From contig JALOAG010000013.1 of the NCBI GenBank assembly GCA_023228875.1, positions 1-33,669 of the forward strand: a DNA stretch of 33,669 nucleotides, written 5' to 3'. Under the pieces are notes generated by a model. That model had not been told where the DNA came from, did not search any database, and was given only the letters and a program-made list of their open reading frames with translations. Shown here in pieces: positions 15,441 to 22,874 of this stretch (its first letter is position 1; each line of letters starts with the position of its first letter). This DNA is from Bacteroidia bacterium (GTDB taxonomy: Bacteria > Bacteroidota > Bacteroidia > NS11-12g > UBA955). The position numbers and the translations under genes are program-made.

Positions 15441-16325
15441 TTACAACAATATTCCTTGCTCCTCAACCATCTTTTCAGCTCTTTTAAGTGTCTCTTCGGA
15501 AATATCCTTAAAAGGAGATCTAGGATAGCCAGGATTAATTCCTCTCATCCTTAAGATTGCATAGGTCATAACTAATGTTTGGTCTATTTTAATAATATTA
15601 CGAGCATTTAAAACAGCTAATTGTTTTTTACCAGTAGCAATATTATCACCTGCTTGCCAAGTTTTATAAAAATCTTGCATAAACTCAGGGAAACAGTTTG
15701 CTAATCCTGCAATAGCACCAATAGCACCTGCATCCATTGCAGCTGCAGCGATTGCCTCTGTTCCAATTATAAATTGGAAGTCATCTCTCTTGATTGCGAG
15801 TTTATAATCATAAAAACTTATTAAATCAAAAGCAGAATCTTTGACCCCAGTTAATCCATAATCGGCCAAGGCAGCTATAGTGCTAGGAGCAATAGGGTTA
15901 TTTGATAAGCCTGGGTTGTTGTATAAGAATACAGGAATTTTTACAGCATCAATTAATGCTTTGTAGTGATCAATTAATTGATCTTGGGTGTAATGATAAT
16001 AGTAAGGGGGTATTGATCCAACAGCATCTGCACCAATTTCTTCCGCGTGCTTTGCTAGTTCAACTGCTTCTCTTGTAGTAGCAGCGCCTACGTGAATCAT
16101 TGCAAAAGCGCTTCCTTTTTCCTCGTTAACAATAGTAGCTACTTGTTTTCTCTCTTCAGTTGTCATGATTGGGCCACTACCATAAGTTCCACAAGGATAA
16201 AATCCTTGAACCCGACTACTAAGCCATTTTACAAGGTTTCTCATTGTTTTTTCATCAATATTGCCCTGTTTATCAAAGCTTGTAATTACTGGTGGGATGA
16301 TCCCCGAAAATACTTTGGTACTCAT
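15441..16325 (-). CDS. DHDPS-family aldolase, KDG-aldolase (KdgA)-like 2
   Basis: 294 residues with Y135 (VFLYNNP), Schiff-base K162 (TGVKDSAFD), loop GTYGSGPIMT (46-55) and C-terminal YPRSPF. It is the same subfamily as the aldolase at 12967-13848 and probably also cleaves a 2-keto-3-deoxy sugar acid to pyruvate plus an aldehyde. It is divergent from the PfkB sugar kinase at 16467 across a 141-base region with a promoter on each strand. Downstream on the minus strand are RpiR and GntR regulators. A second copy under separate control suggests a different stereoisomer or inducer. Confidence 0.88.
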   Translation of the reverse strand: MSTKVFSGIIPPVITSFDKQGNIDEKTMRNLVKWLSSRVQGFYPCGTYGSGPIMTTEERKQVATIVNEEKGSAFAMIHVGAATTREAVELAKHAEEIGADAVGSIPPYYYHYTQDQLIDHYKALIDAVKIPVFLYNNPGLSNNPIAPSTIAALADYGLTGVKDSAFDLISFYDYKLAIKRDDFQFIIGTEAIAAAAMDAGAIGAIAGLANCFPEFMQDFYKTWQAGDNIATGKKQLAVLNARNIIKIDQTLVMTYAILRMRGINPGYPRSPFKDISEETLKRAEKMVEEQGILL

Positions 16326-16356
16326 ATTTCTCTCCTAAAATAGTAAATTTTATTTT

Positions 16357-16385
16357 ATTTTATCAAAAAGATGGTAAAAATGCAA
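16357..16385 (-). promoter_or_regulatory. Promoter of aldolase 2 / RpiR / GntR operon
   Basis: Minus strand TTGCAT (16385-16380), 17-base spacer, TAAAAT (16362-16357). A TAGGAGAG ribosome site precedes the aldolase ATG. Confidence 0.55.
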
Positions 16386-16417
16386 GAATTAAACAAAAAA
16401 ATAAAAAAATTTTTTTG

Positions 16418-16446
16418 TTGACAGGTAATAATGCGAATGCTACGAT
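16418..16446 (+). promoter_or_regulatory. Promoter of the KDG-kinase operon (extended -10)
   Basis: TTGACA (16418-16423), 17-base spacer ending in TGC, TACGAT (16441-16446). The leader would be about 14 bases and begin at the AGGAAGG ribosome site. Same layout as the promoters at 3655 and 22777. Confidence 0.6.
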
Positions 16447-16466
16447 TGGCCTAGGAAGGTTTTAAG

Positions 16467-17408
16467 ATGGGGAAAGTTTTAGTTTGGGGGGAACCAATGT
16501 TTGGTTTTTACCCAATAGACAATCAAAGAATTGAAAAATGTGAAACTATTAGAATTGCATGGGGTGGAGATGCATCCAACTTTGCAATTGGTGTAGCAAG
16601 ATTGAATGTTCCAGTAACCTTTTTTACCGCTGTAGGTACAGAGCCTTTTGGAAGAGGGTATATTGAATTATGGGAAGATAATAATATTGATGTCTCCCAA
16701 GTAGTTGAAGATCCCAAAAGGCGAACAGGTTTTTATTTTGTCTCTTTTATTGATGGAAAGCACTCACTCACCTACTACAGAGATAATAGTGCAGCAAGCG
16801 GTCTTACATTTGACCAACTAGATAAAACAGTATTAAAAGAGTGTGATGTTTTTCATTTTACGGGTACTGGGTTGGGAATGGGAGAAGCCGCTCGCTCATT
16901 ATGTCATGAAATATTAAAATTTAAAAAGGGTAGTGGTTCTATTATCTCTTTTGATGTCAATTATCGAAGATTGCAGTGGAATAATTTGAAGTTGGCAAAA
17001 GAAGAAATTATTAAAGCGATAAACTTAGGTGTTACTCATTTGGAAATTACTGATGATGAAATGAGAGAGTTAGGCTGGCAAGAAGATTTAGACTCTTTAT
17101 TTAAAATGTTCCCATCTTTAGAGGTTATAGCTTACAAACAAGGTTCCAAAGGGGCAATAATTAAAACTAAAGAGACCGAGTTACACTCTCCTGCTTTTCC
17201 AGTTGAGGTTGTAGACACCGTTGGAGCAGGAGATAGCTTTGACGTTGGATTTATTGTTTCACTGATGGAAGGGAAAAGCTTGGAAGATGCTGCTAGAATT
17301 GGCAATGCTATGGGAGGATTAACTTGTACTGGTGTTGGTCCAATTAGTAGTAGCCCAACCAGAGAAAAAGTGGAAAGTTTTTTAGCAAACTATGATCAAA
17401 CAAATTGA
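16467..17408 (+). CDS. PfkB-family sugar kinase, 2-keto-3-deoxygluconate kinase-like 1
   Basis: 313 residues, ribokinase/PfkB fold. GGDASNFAIGVARL (33-46) is the first PfkB signature region. The anion hole and catalytic base are VGAGDSFDVGF, with D256. SFDVNYRRLQW is typical of KDG kinases. Expected reaction: 2-keto-3-deoxygluconate plus ATP gives KDPG, the substrate of the aldolase at the end of this operon. One of three candidate 2-keto-3-deoxy-acid kinases in the window. Sugar specificity is inferred from context. Confidence 0.85.
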   Translation: MGKVLVWGEPMFGFYPIDNQRIEKCETIRIAWGGDASNFAIGVARLNVPVTFFTAVGTEPFGRGYIELWEDNNIDVSQVVEDPKRRTGFYFVSFIDGKHSLTYYRDNSAASGLTFDQLDKTVLKECDVFHFTGTGLGMGEAARSLCHEILKFKKGSGSIISFDVNYRRLQWNNLKLAKEEIIKAINLGVTHLEITDDEMRELGWQEDLDSLFKMFPSLEVIAYKQGSKGAIIKTKETELHSPAFPVEVVDTVGAGDSFDVGFIVSLMEGKSLEDAARIGNAMGGLTCTGVGPISSSPTREKVESFLANYDQTN

Positions 17409-17485
17409 AAATATACTAACAATATTCAAATCCCGTTTTGTTTTTGAAAGTTCTTATTAAAAGAAAAGTTAGTAATAGGAAGAAG

Positions 17486-18391
17486 ATGATGAAAAACATC
17501 GCAGTGATAACAACAGCATTTGGCAACGGATTGAAAGACCGCCAAAAGTATTATGATAGCTTAGCAAAAGAGCTTAGGTTAAATATTTGGTATTGTACAA
17601 AAGAGGAGTTACTTTTAAAACCTAATGGAATTGAGGGAGTTATAGTTGGTGTAGAGAAAGCTGATGAAAATCTATTTAAATGTGGTGATTTAAAAGTTGC
17701 AATGAAATTTGGTGTTGGCTTGGATAATTTTGATATGGCAAGTGCAGAAAAATTCAATGTCAAAGTAACCAACATGCCGGGGATTAATAGTGATGCAGTT
17801 GCTGAAATGACCTTTACTCTAATGCTAGGTGTTTCAAGGCTAATTCATCCAATGGCTAATCATTTAGCAAAAGGTGAGTTTGTACAATACTGTTCAAATT
17901 CAATATTGGGTAAGACCATTGGGATAATTGGAATGGGAACAATAGGGCAAAAAGTGGCAAAAATTGCAAAAGCTTTTGGGATGAAATGTTTAGGATATGA
18001 TATTCAACCCATTACAATTGAGAATGTTTCAATGGTTGATTTAAAAACAATCTACTCAGAAAGTGATGTGATAAGTTTACACATTCCTTTAATAGAAAGT
18101 ACTCACCATCTAATTGATGCAAAAGCTTTTGCAATGATGAAAGATCAAGCTATCCTTGTAAACACTTCTCGTGGAGGAATTGTTGATGATTACGCTCTTT
18201 ACAAACATTTAAAAGAAAATAAAATTTTAGGTGCTGGATTAGATGTTTTTGAAGATGAAGAGATAATGGAGAAACTAGCAAAACTAAATAATACAATCTG
18301 TACCCCCCATGTTGCTGCCTACACCCATGAAACATTAAGATACATGGAAGATACAGCTTTAAGAAAAATGAAATCGTGTTTGGTTGATTGA
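17486..18391 (+). CDS. D-2-hydroxyacid dehydrogenase (PGDH-like) 2
   Basis: 301 residues from ATG 17486 (or ATG 17489); AGGAAG lies just upstream. The longer open frame back to 17438 has no ribosome site. NAD-dependent D-2-hydroxyacid dehydrogenase: KFGVGLDNFD, Rossmann loop GIIGMGTIGQ (canonical GxGxxG), catalytic Arg in NTSRGG, Glu in GLDVFEDE and His in TPHVAAY. All three catalytic residues are standard, unlike the two paralogues at 11971 and 29793. Within the kinase-regulator-LarA-Eda operon it probably oxidises or reduces a 2-hydroxy/2-keto acid intermediate. Confidence 0.87.
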   Translation: MMKNIAVITTAFGNGLKDRQKYYDSLAKELRLNIWYCTKEELLLKPNGIEGVIVGVEKADENLFKCGDLKVAMKFGVGLDNFDMASAEKFNVKVTNMPGINSDAVAEMTFTLMLGVSRLIHPMANHLAKGEFVQYCSNSILGKTIGIIGMGTIGQKVAKIAKAFGMKCLGYDIQPITIENVSMVDLKTIYSESDVISLHIPLIESTHHLIDAKAFAMMKDQAILVNTSRGGIVDDYALYKHLKENKILGAGLDVFEDEEIMEKLAKLNNTICTPHVAAYTHETLRYMEDTALRKMKSCLVD

Positions 18392-18429
18392 ATGTAAAGC
18401 CTTGGAGGCAGAAATACATTTAGGAGTTA

Positions 18430-19167
18430 ATGGAAATGAATAGTTGGGCTGTTCAACGAGAGATAAGTGATCAAAGAGTCCTCAAAGTCGCCAATGAGAT
18501 AAAAATGTATGCAATGCAAAATAATCTTAAATTTGGGGATAAACTTTTGAGCGAAGCTCAACTATCTGAAAATTTAAATCTTAGTAAAACAACTATACGG
18601 GAGTGTATCTCCCGTTTATCCAATGTTGGCTTAGTCAAAACTATCCAAGGTAGTGGGATGTTTTTAAATGAAATAACAGTCGATAAGTACTTCCAGCAAT
18701 TTCACAATCCTGCAATGACTCTATTTCTAAAACTTAGTAATCAAGATATTGTAGAGCTAAAAAACTTACGCCAAATAATTGAAACTTACTCTATTGAACA
18801 ATATTTAATCTCATCTGAAGAGGTTTCTTTAGAACCATTAGAAAAGTGTTTAGAAGAGATGGAACACTTATATCAGAAGGAGAATAGGATAGCGTATATG
18901 AAAGTTGATTTGGAGTTTCATAAGAATTTAGTAAAGCTGAGTAATAATAATTTCTTATTTAACTTATATTCAACAATCCGAATTCCTACTCTAAGAGAAT
19001 TAGAAGTTGCCTTTTCAAAAGACAACTTAAAAATTGTCCATGATTATCATAAAAAGCTTTTCTTCTATTTAAAGGAGAAAAATAAAGAAGCAATAACAGT
19101 TATACAAAAGCACTTACAATATTTAGTTAGATCCAGAACAACAATTGAGATGCACCCTCCCTTATAA
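18430..19167 (+). CDS. GntR-family regulator with FCD domain (FadR type) 2
   Basis: 245 residues; ATG 18436 is an alternative start with better spacing from AGGAG. The winged helix spans about residues 15-80 (LLSEAQLSENLNLSKTTIRECISRL, IQGSGMF). The FCD domain has the expected Asp/His set in DLEFHKNL, HDYHKKL and QKHLQYL. It is paralogous to the GntR at 13845-14531. Unusually for a regulator it sits inside a catabolic operon, between a dehydrogenase and the LarA-like gene, which suggests autoregulation together with its targets. Confidence 0.9.
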   Translation: MEMNSWAVQREISDQRVLKVANEIKMYAMQNNLKFGDKLLSEAQLSENLNLSKTTIRECISRLSNVGLVKTIQGSGMFLNEITVDKYFQQFHNPAMTLFLKLSNQDIVELKNLRQIIETYSIEQYLISSEEVSLEPLEKCLEEMEHLYQKENRIAYMKVDLEFHKNLVKLSNNNFLFNLYSTIRIPTLRELEVAFSKDNLKIVHDYHKKLFFYLKEKNKEAITVIQKHLQYLVRSRTTIEMHPPL

Positions 19168-19205
19168 AACTTGTTTTTATGTATAACTTATTTGAGGAGT
19201 ATAAA

Positions 19206-20495
19206 ATGATAAATGAGAAGGTGAGACCAATAAGTAGTGCCTTGGTCGCTAATACTAAAATACCTAAGTTTTTTAAAGTAAGGCAAAATTTTTTTACTAA
19301 CGGAATAAAAGTTGAAGAAATACCCTCTGTTGTTAGTAAAAAGATAGGCCGCCCAGAGATTAAAAGAAGAATTACACCTAATGCAAACATTGCAATTACT
19401 GTAGGATCTAGGGGTATTAGCAATATCCAAGTATTAGTTAAAAGTATTGTTGATTATGTAAAAGAGTGTGGAGCTAACCCTTTTATTGTTCCCTCTATGG
19501 GAAGTCATGGTAAAGCTACTAGTGAAGGACAGCTTCAAATACTAAAAAGTTATGGGATTACTGAAGAATACTTGGAGTGTCCAATTCGCTCATCAATGGA
19601 AGTTGTTAAAATTGGGACTTTAGATGATGGAAGAGATGTATTTATAGATAAGGAAGCTTATAACTCAGATGGCATAATAGTGTTTTGCCGAATTAAACCT
19701 CATACTGCATTTAGAGGGCCCTATGAAAGTGGAATAATGAAAATGTTAGCTATTGGGTTGGGTAATCAACATGGAGCTGAAGCATGCCATGCAACTGGCT
19801 TTGGCTTGATGGGTGAAAATATTGAATTATTTGGTAAAGAGATTTTGAATAAAGCTCCAATTCTATTTTCAGTCGCTGTCATAGAAAATGCATTTGATCA
19901 AACTGAAAAAATATATAGTGTTGAAGCAGAGAAAATTGTTGAAATTGAACCTCCATTATTGAAAGAAGCGTACTCTTTAATGGGAAGATTGTATGAACCA
20001 GAGTGTGACGTTTTAATTGTGGACAAAATTGGGAAAAATTATAGTGGTGATGGGATGGATCCTAACATAACAGGTACCTTTTCCACACCGTATGCTGATG
20101 GGGGGATAAAATCAAAACGTGTTTGTGTTTTAGATTTAAGTGAGGAAACTCATGGTAACGGTGTTGGGATTGGTATGGCTGATATAACAACTCAGCGTGC
20201 AGTTGATAAGTTAGACTTGGATAGTATGTATGCTAATGTAATAACCAGTACTGTTTTGGGAGGGGTTAAAATACCGATGATAATGGAAAGCGATAAAGAA
20301 GCTATCCAATTGGCAATTCATACGCTAACAGATGTAGATACGAATAATCTGAAAATTATAAAAATTACAGATTCTTTAAATGTATTTGAAATTATGATGA
20401 GTGAATATTTTTATGATAAAGTTCAGAACAATAAAAACTATACTATTTTAAGCGAACCTAAGGAGTTACAATTTGATGAACACGGAAATTTTTGA
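19206..20495 (+). CDS. LarA-like (DUF2088) protein, candidate nickel-pincer racemase/epimerase
   Basis: 429 residues from ATG 19206, chosen because GAGGAG lies 6 bases upstream; an earlier in-frame ATG precedes that site. The protein resembles the lactate racemase LarA N-terminal domain (PF09861): MGSHGKATSEGQ, RIKPHTAFRGPYESGIMKM and GLGNQHGAEACH. H101, H166, K179 and H195 match LarA catalytic H108, H174, the cofactor-bearing K184 and nickel ligand H200 in order and roughly in spacing (65/13/16 against 66/10/16). LarA homologues racemise or epimerise 2-hydroxyacids with a nickel-pincer nucleotide. In this operon, C2 epimerisation of an aldonic acid or similar is an attractive guess. No cofactor-synthesis genes (larB, larC, larE) are in the window. 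It overlaps the KDPG aldolase gene by 20 bases. Confidence 0.75.
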   Translation: MINEKVRPISSALVANTKIPKFFKVRQNFFTNGIKVEEIPSVVSKKIGRPEIKRRITPNANIAITVGSRGISNIQVLVKSIVDYVKECGANPFIVPSMGSHGKATSEGQLQILKSYGITEEYLECPIRSSMEVVKIGTLDDGRDVFIDKEAYNSDGIIVFCRIKPHTAFRGPYESGIMKMLAIGLGNQHGAEACHATGFGLMGENIELFGKEILNKAPILFSVAVIENAFDQTEKIYSVEAEKIVEIEPPLLKEAYSLMGRLYEPECDVLIVDKIGKNYSGDGMDPNITGTFSTPYADGGIKSKRVCVLDLSEETHGNGVGIGMADITTQRAVDKLDLDSMYANVITSTVLGGVKIPMIMESDKEAIQLAIHTLTDVDTNNLKIIKITDSLNVFEIMMSEYFYDKVQNNKNYTILSEPKELQFDEHGNF

Positions 20496-21105
20496 AGTTA
20501 TAAGAAAAATTAGATTAATGCCTGTTATAAAGCTCACTAAAGTAGAAGATGCCCTTAAACTTGCTGATGCATTAGAAGAGGGCAATCTTCCCATCGCGGA
20601 AGTAACATATCGAACAAATTGTGCTTCAGAGGCAATAAAGCTAATTTCAAAAAAGAAAAAAAATATTTTAGTTGGGGCAGGAACAGTGCTAACAATTGCA
20701 CAAGCAAAAGAGGCGATAGAGAGTGGAGCAAAATATATAGTAACACCTGGTTTCAATGACGAAATAGTTGATTTTGCTATTAGTGTAGGTGTCCCTATTA
20801 TTCCAGGAGTAACAACTCCTACAGAAGTTGAAATGGCTTTAAAAAGGAATCTAAAAGTTTTGAAATTTTTTCCAGCAGAAGCCAGTGGAGGAATTGAAAA
20901 GTTAAAAGCATTGGGAGCTGTGTACGATGTGAAATTTGTACCAACTGGGGGAATTGGTTTAAAAAACCTTAAAGATTATTTAAGTTTGGCTAATGTTTTG
21001 GCTTGTGGTGGATCGTGGATGGTAAATCCTTCTTTAATAGAAGAGGGTGCATTTGATCAAATAGTTAAACTAACCAAAGAGGCAACAGCTTTAGCATTGG
21101 CTTGA
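20476..21105 (+). CDS. eda: KDPG aldolase (2-keto-3-deoxy-6-phosphogluconate / 4-hydroxy-2-oxoglutarate aldolase)
   Basis: 209 residues from ATG 20476; TTG 20473 is equally possible after AGGAG. It is a class I aldolase of the lower Entner-Doudoroff pathway that cleaves KDPG to pyruvate and glyceraldehyde-3-phosphate. Counting from the TTG, E43 and R47 (AEVTYRT) and Schiff-base K131 (LKFFPAE) line up with E45, R49 and K133 of E. coli Eda. GAGTVLT, TPGFN and PTGGIG are also present. It starts inside the LarA-like gene, indicating coupling. It supplies the phosphorylated branch used by the kinases in the locus. Confidence 0.95.
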   Translation: MNTEIFEVIRKIRLMPVIKLTKVEDALKLADALEEGNLPIAEVTYRTNCASEAIKLISKKKKNILVGAGTVLTIAQAKEAIESGAKYIVTPGFNDEIVDFAISVGVPIIPGVTTPTEVEMALKRNLKVLKFFPAEASGGIEKLKALGAVYDVKFVPTGGIGLKNLKDYLSLANVLACGGSWMVNPSLIEEGAFDQIVKLTKEATALALA

Positions 21106-21127
21106 GTTCTTTCATAGATAACTTTAA

Positions 21128-21151
21128 AATCTAAGTCGGAGGACTTAGATT
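21128..21151 (+). promoter_or_regulatory. Hairpin presenting the rtcB Shine-Dalgarno in its loop
   Basis: AATCTAAGTC (21128-21137) and GACTTAGATT (21142-21151) are perfect 10-base complements. The four-base loop GGAG is the core of the Shine-Dalgarno. The distal arm contains the first two bases of the TTG start codon. Seen directly in the sequence. Confidence 0.7.
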
Positions 21152-22226
21152 GATTACAATTAAAGGACATTTTAACTCGGCAGTAGTATTCACCAAGAAA
21201 GTGGAACAAAAGGCTATTGATCAAATTAGAACCTTGTGTGATCAGGAGTTCACTAAAGGTTCGAAAATTAGAGTAATGCCCGATGTGCATCTAGGTAAAG
21301 GTTCAACTATTGGAACTACTATGACAATTGAAGATAAAGTAGTTCCTAACCTAGTAGGGGTTGATATTGGCTGTGGCTTAGAAGTTGTAAAACTAAAAGA
21401 GAAAAATCTAGATTTAAGAGAGTTGGATGCTTTTATCTACAGAGCAATTCCTTCAGGCTTTAAAATTAGAGATAGCGTACACCCATTTATAGAGCAAATA
21501 AATTTAAACAAACTTAGATCTAAAAAACACCTTAAAATTAATCGAGCAGAAAAATCTTTAGGCACTTTAGGGGGAGGCAATCATTTTATAGAGGTAAATA
21601 AAGATTCAGAGGATAACCTTTATTTAGTAATTCACTCAGGTAGTAGACATATTGGACTCGAAGTTGCCAATCATTACCAAAAGCTTGCAGGTAAAGGGCC
21701 TTTAGCCTATTTAGAGGGGAAAGGGTTTAACGATTATATTCACGATATGAAAATTATCCAAAAGTATGCCCAGCTAAATAGAAAATCGATGATTCATGAA
21801 ATTGTCAAAGCTTTTAATTTAAATATTGTTGAACAGTTTACTACGATCCACAACTATATCGACACCGATAGTATGATTTTACGTAAAGGGGCAGTCTCAG
21901 CTAAAAAAGGGGAGAAGCTAATTATTCCTTTGAATATGAGAGAGGGTTCTCTAATTTGTATTGGAAAAGGGATCAAAGAGTGGAATTATTCAACTTGTCA
22001 TGGGGCGGGTAGGGTAATGAGTCGTAACGAGGCTAAAAAGACTTTAAATCTAAAAACATTTAGAACTATGATGGAGGGTGTTTATACTACAAGTGTAGGA
22101 AAAGGAACTCTGGATGAGTCCCCTGAAGTTTACAAACCTTCAAATCAGATTATTGAAGATATAAAACCATCTGTCGATATAATTGAGCAGATTAAACCAA
22201 TTTATAACTTTAAAGCAGCCAATTAA
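21150..22226 (+). CDS. rtcB: RtcB-family RNA ligase (short RtcB-like subfamily)
   Basis: 358 residues from TTG 21150, with GGAG 8 bases upstream. RtcB joins RNA 2',3'-cyclic phosphate (3'-phosphate) ends to 5'-OH ends using GTP and Mn2+. Family motifs are RVMPDVHLGKG, VGVDIGCG (D72, C75), LGGGNHF (N144, H145), IHSGSRHIG (H162), TIHNY (H234) and STCHGAGRVMSR. In the last, H284 should be the guanylylated His. It is shorter than archaeal RtcB, as in the compact bacterial subfamily. It follows eda by 44 bases but is functionally unrelated to the sugar-acid genes. No archease or RtcA gene is adjacent. The start region is folded into a striking hairpin. Confidence 0.93.
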   Translation: MITIKGHFNSAVVFTKKVEQKAIDQIRTLCDQEFTKGSKIRVMPDVHLGKGSTIGTTMTIEDKVVPNLVGVDIGCGLEVVKLKEKNLDLRELDAFIYRAIPSGFKIRDSVHPFIEQINLNKLRSKKHLKINRAEKSLGTLGGGNHFIEVNKDSEDNLYLVIHSGSRHIGLEVANHYQKLAGKGPLAYLEGKGFNDYIHDMKIIQKYAQLNRKSMIHEIVKAFNLNIVEQFTTIHNYIDTDSMILRKGAVSAKKGEKLIIPLNMREGSLICIGKGIKEWNYSTCHGAGRVMSRNEAKKTLNLKTFRTMMEGVYTTSVGKGTLDESPEVYKPSNQIIEDIKPSVDIIEQIKPIYNFKAAN

Positions 22227-22236
22227 CACAAATCTA

Positions 22237-22267
22237 TCTAACCGATTTATTACCTAAATCGGTTAGA
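22237..22267. terminator. Stem-loop between rtcB and the convergent 75-aa gene
   Basis: TCTAACCGATTTA (22237-22249), loop TTACC, TAAATCGGTTAGA (22255-22267), a perfect 13-pair stem between two convergent genes. T-runs are poor on both sides (minus strand TTTGTG a few bases after the stem), so a weak bidirectional terminator or mRNA 3' stabiliser is the likely role. Confidence 0.6.
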
Positions 22268-22296
22268 CCTACTACAGAGGATAAAAAGATTAACAA

Positions 22297-22524
22297 CTAC
22301 TTCTTATTATCTGCTTCTAATGCACTTACGTACATGTATAGGCGGTAGATAAAACATTGGAGCCACTCGATATAAAGAGTTGCCTCGTACTCCATTAACC
22401 GAGATCCACTTGCAATTTCAGTGTCAAACCTTTTTTGAAGCATTTTTTCAAATTCATTAGGTACAACACACCGCCCCTCTCTCTTAGGGATCTTCTCTTC
22501 ATCGATGTAAATCATTGGTTTCAT
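22297..22524 (-). CDS. Hypothetical 75-residue protein
   Basis: Not recognised. The ATG at 22524 has a convincing GAGGAG 7 bases upstream, and the protein has a balanced, protein-like composition (MKPMIYIDEEKIP at the start, then an amphipathic helix with YIEWLQCFIYRLYMYV). No signal peptide, Cys pair or known motif is visible. The aromatic-rich C-terminal helix could be a protein-interaction surface. It is separated from rtcB by a 13-pair stem-loop, and nothing indicates a functional link to its neighbours. Confidence 0.6.
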   Translation of the reverse strand: MKPMIYIDEEKIPKREGRCVVPNEFEKMLQKRFDTEIASGSRLMEYEATLYIEWLQCFIYRLYMYVSALEADNKK

Positions 22525-22874
22525 TTTATATCTCCTCTACGACTATAATAGCACATATATGAGAAAATATCAGCATAAAAATGACCAATAGTTCATAAAA
22601 ATGGCTATAAAAGTGCTTAAACACTTATATATAACCATATTATAAGGATATATCACTAAATAATGTGAATAAAAGAATATTAATAAGCAGAGAGGCTTGT
22701 TGGGGGTCTTTGAGAAGGATATATCTCAACTATTTAAATAGTCTATATTTCCTTGTAACAAAGAAAATATTTCTAATTGACGATTCAAAATAGGCATGAT
22801 ATCCTTAAAAGTGTCAATTTGGTCTGTAGAAAAAAAGAAAAAACTTTTAAAAAGCAGATTTATGGAGATTTGTT
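22525..22874. other. 350-base non-coding stretch upstream of operon 2
   Basis: I see no credible gene here. It contains AAGGATATATC twice (22644-22654 and 22715-22725), an inverted AAGGATATC (22799-22807), a perfect 14-base palindrome ACTATTTAAATAGT (22729-22742) and the operon-2 promoter (22777-22805). The remainder is AT-rich with no stable hairpin. The cluster of motifs suggests a regulated promoter, but none matches an operator I can name. Confidence 0.5.
22777..22805 (+). promoter_or_regulatory. Promoter of operon 2 (extended -10)
   Basis: TTGACG (22777-22782), 17-base spacer ending in TGA, TATCCT (22800-22805). The spacer carries TAGGCATGA directly before the -10, closely resembling TAGGTATGA in the same position of the operon-1 promoter at 3655. 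Predicted start is about 60 bases before the flavoprotein ATG. Confidence 0.55.

Noticed and set aside
22525..22874. Riboswitch or small RNA in the long leader region of operon 2
   Set aside because: The stretch is AT-rich, the predicted leader is only about 60 bases, and I found no conserved aptamer-like stem arrangement.
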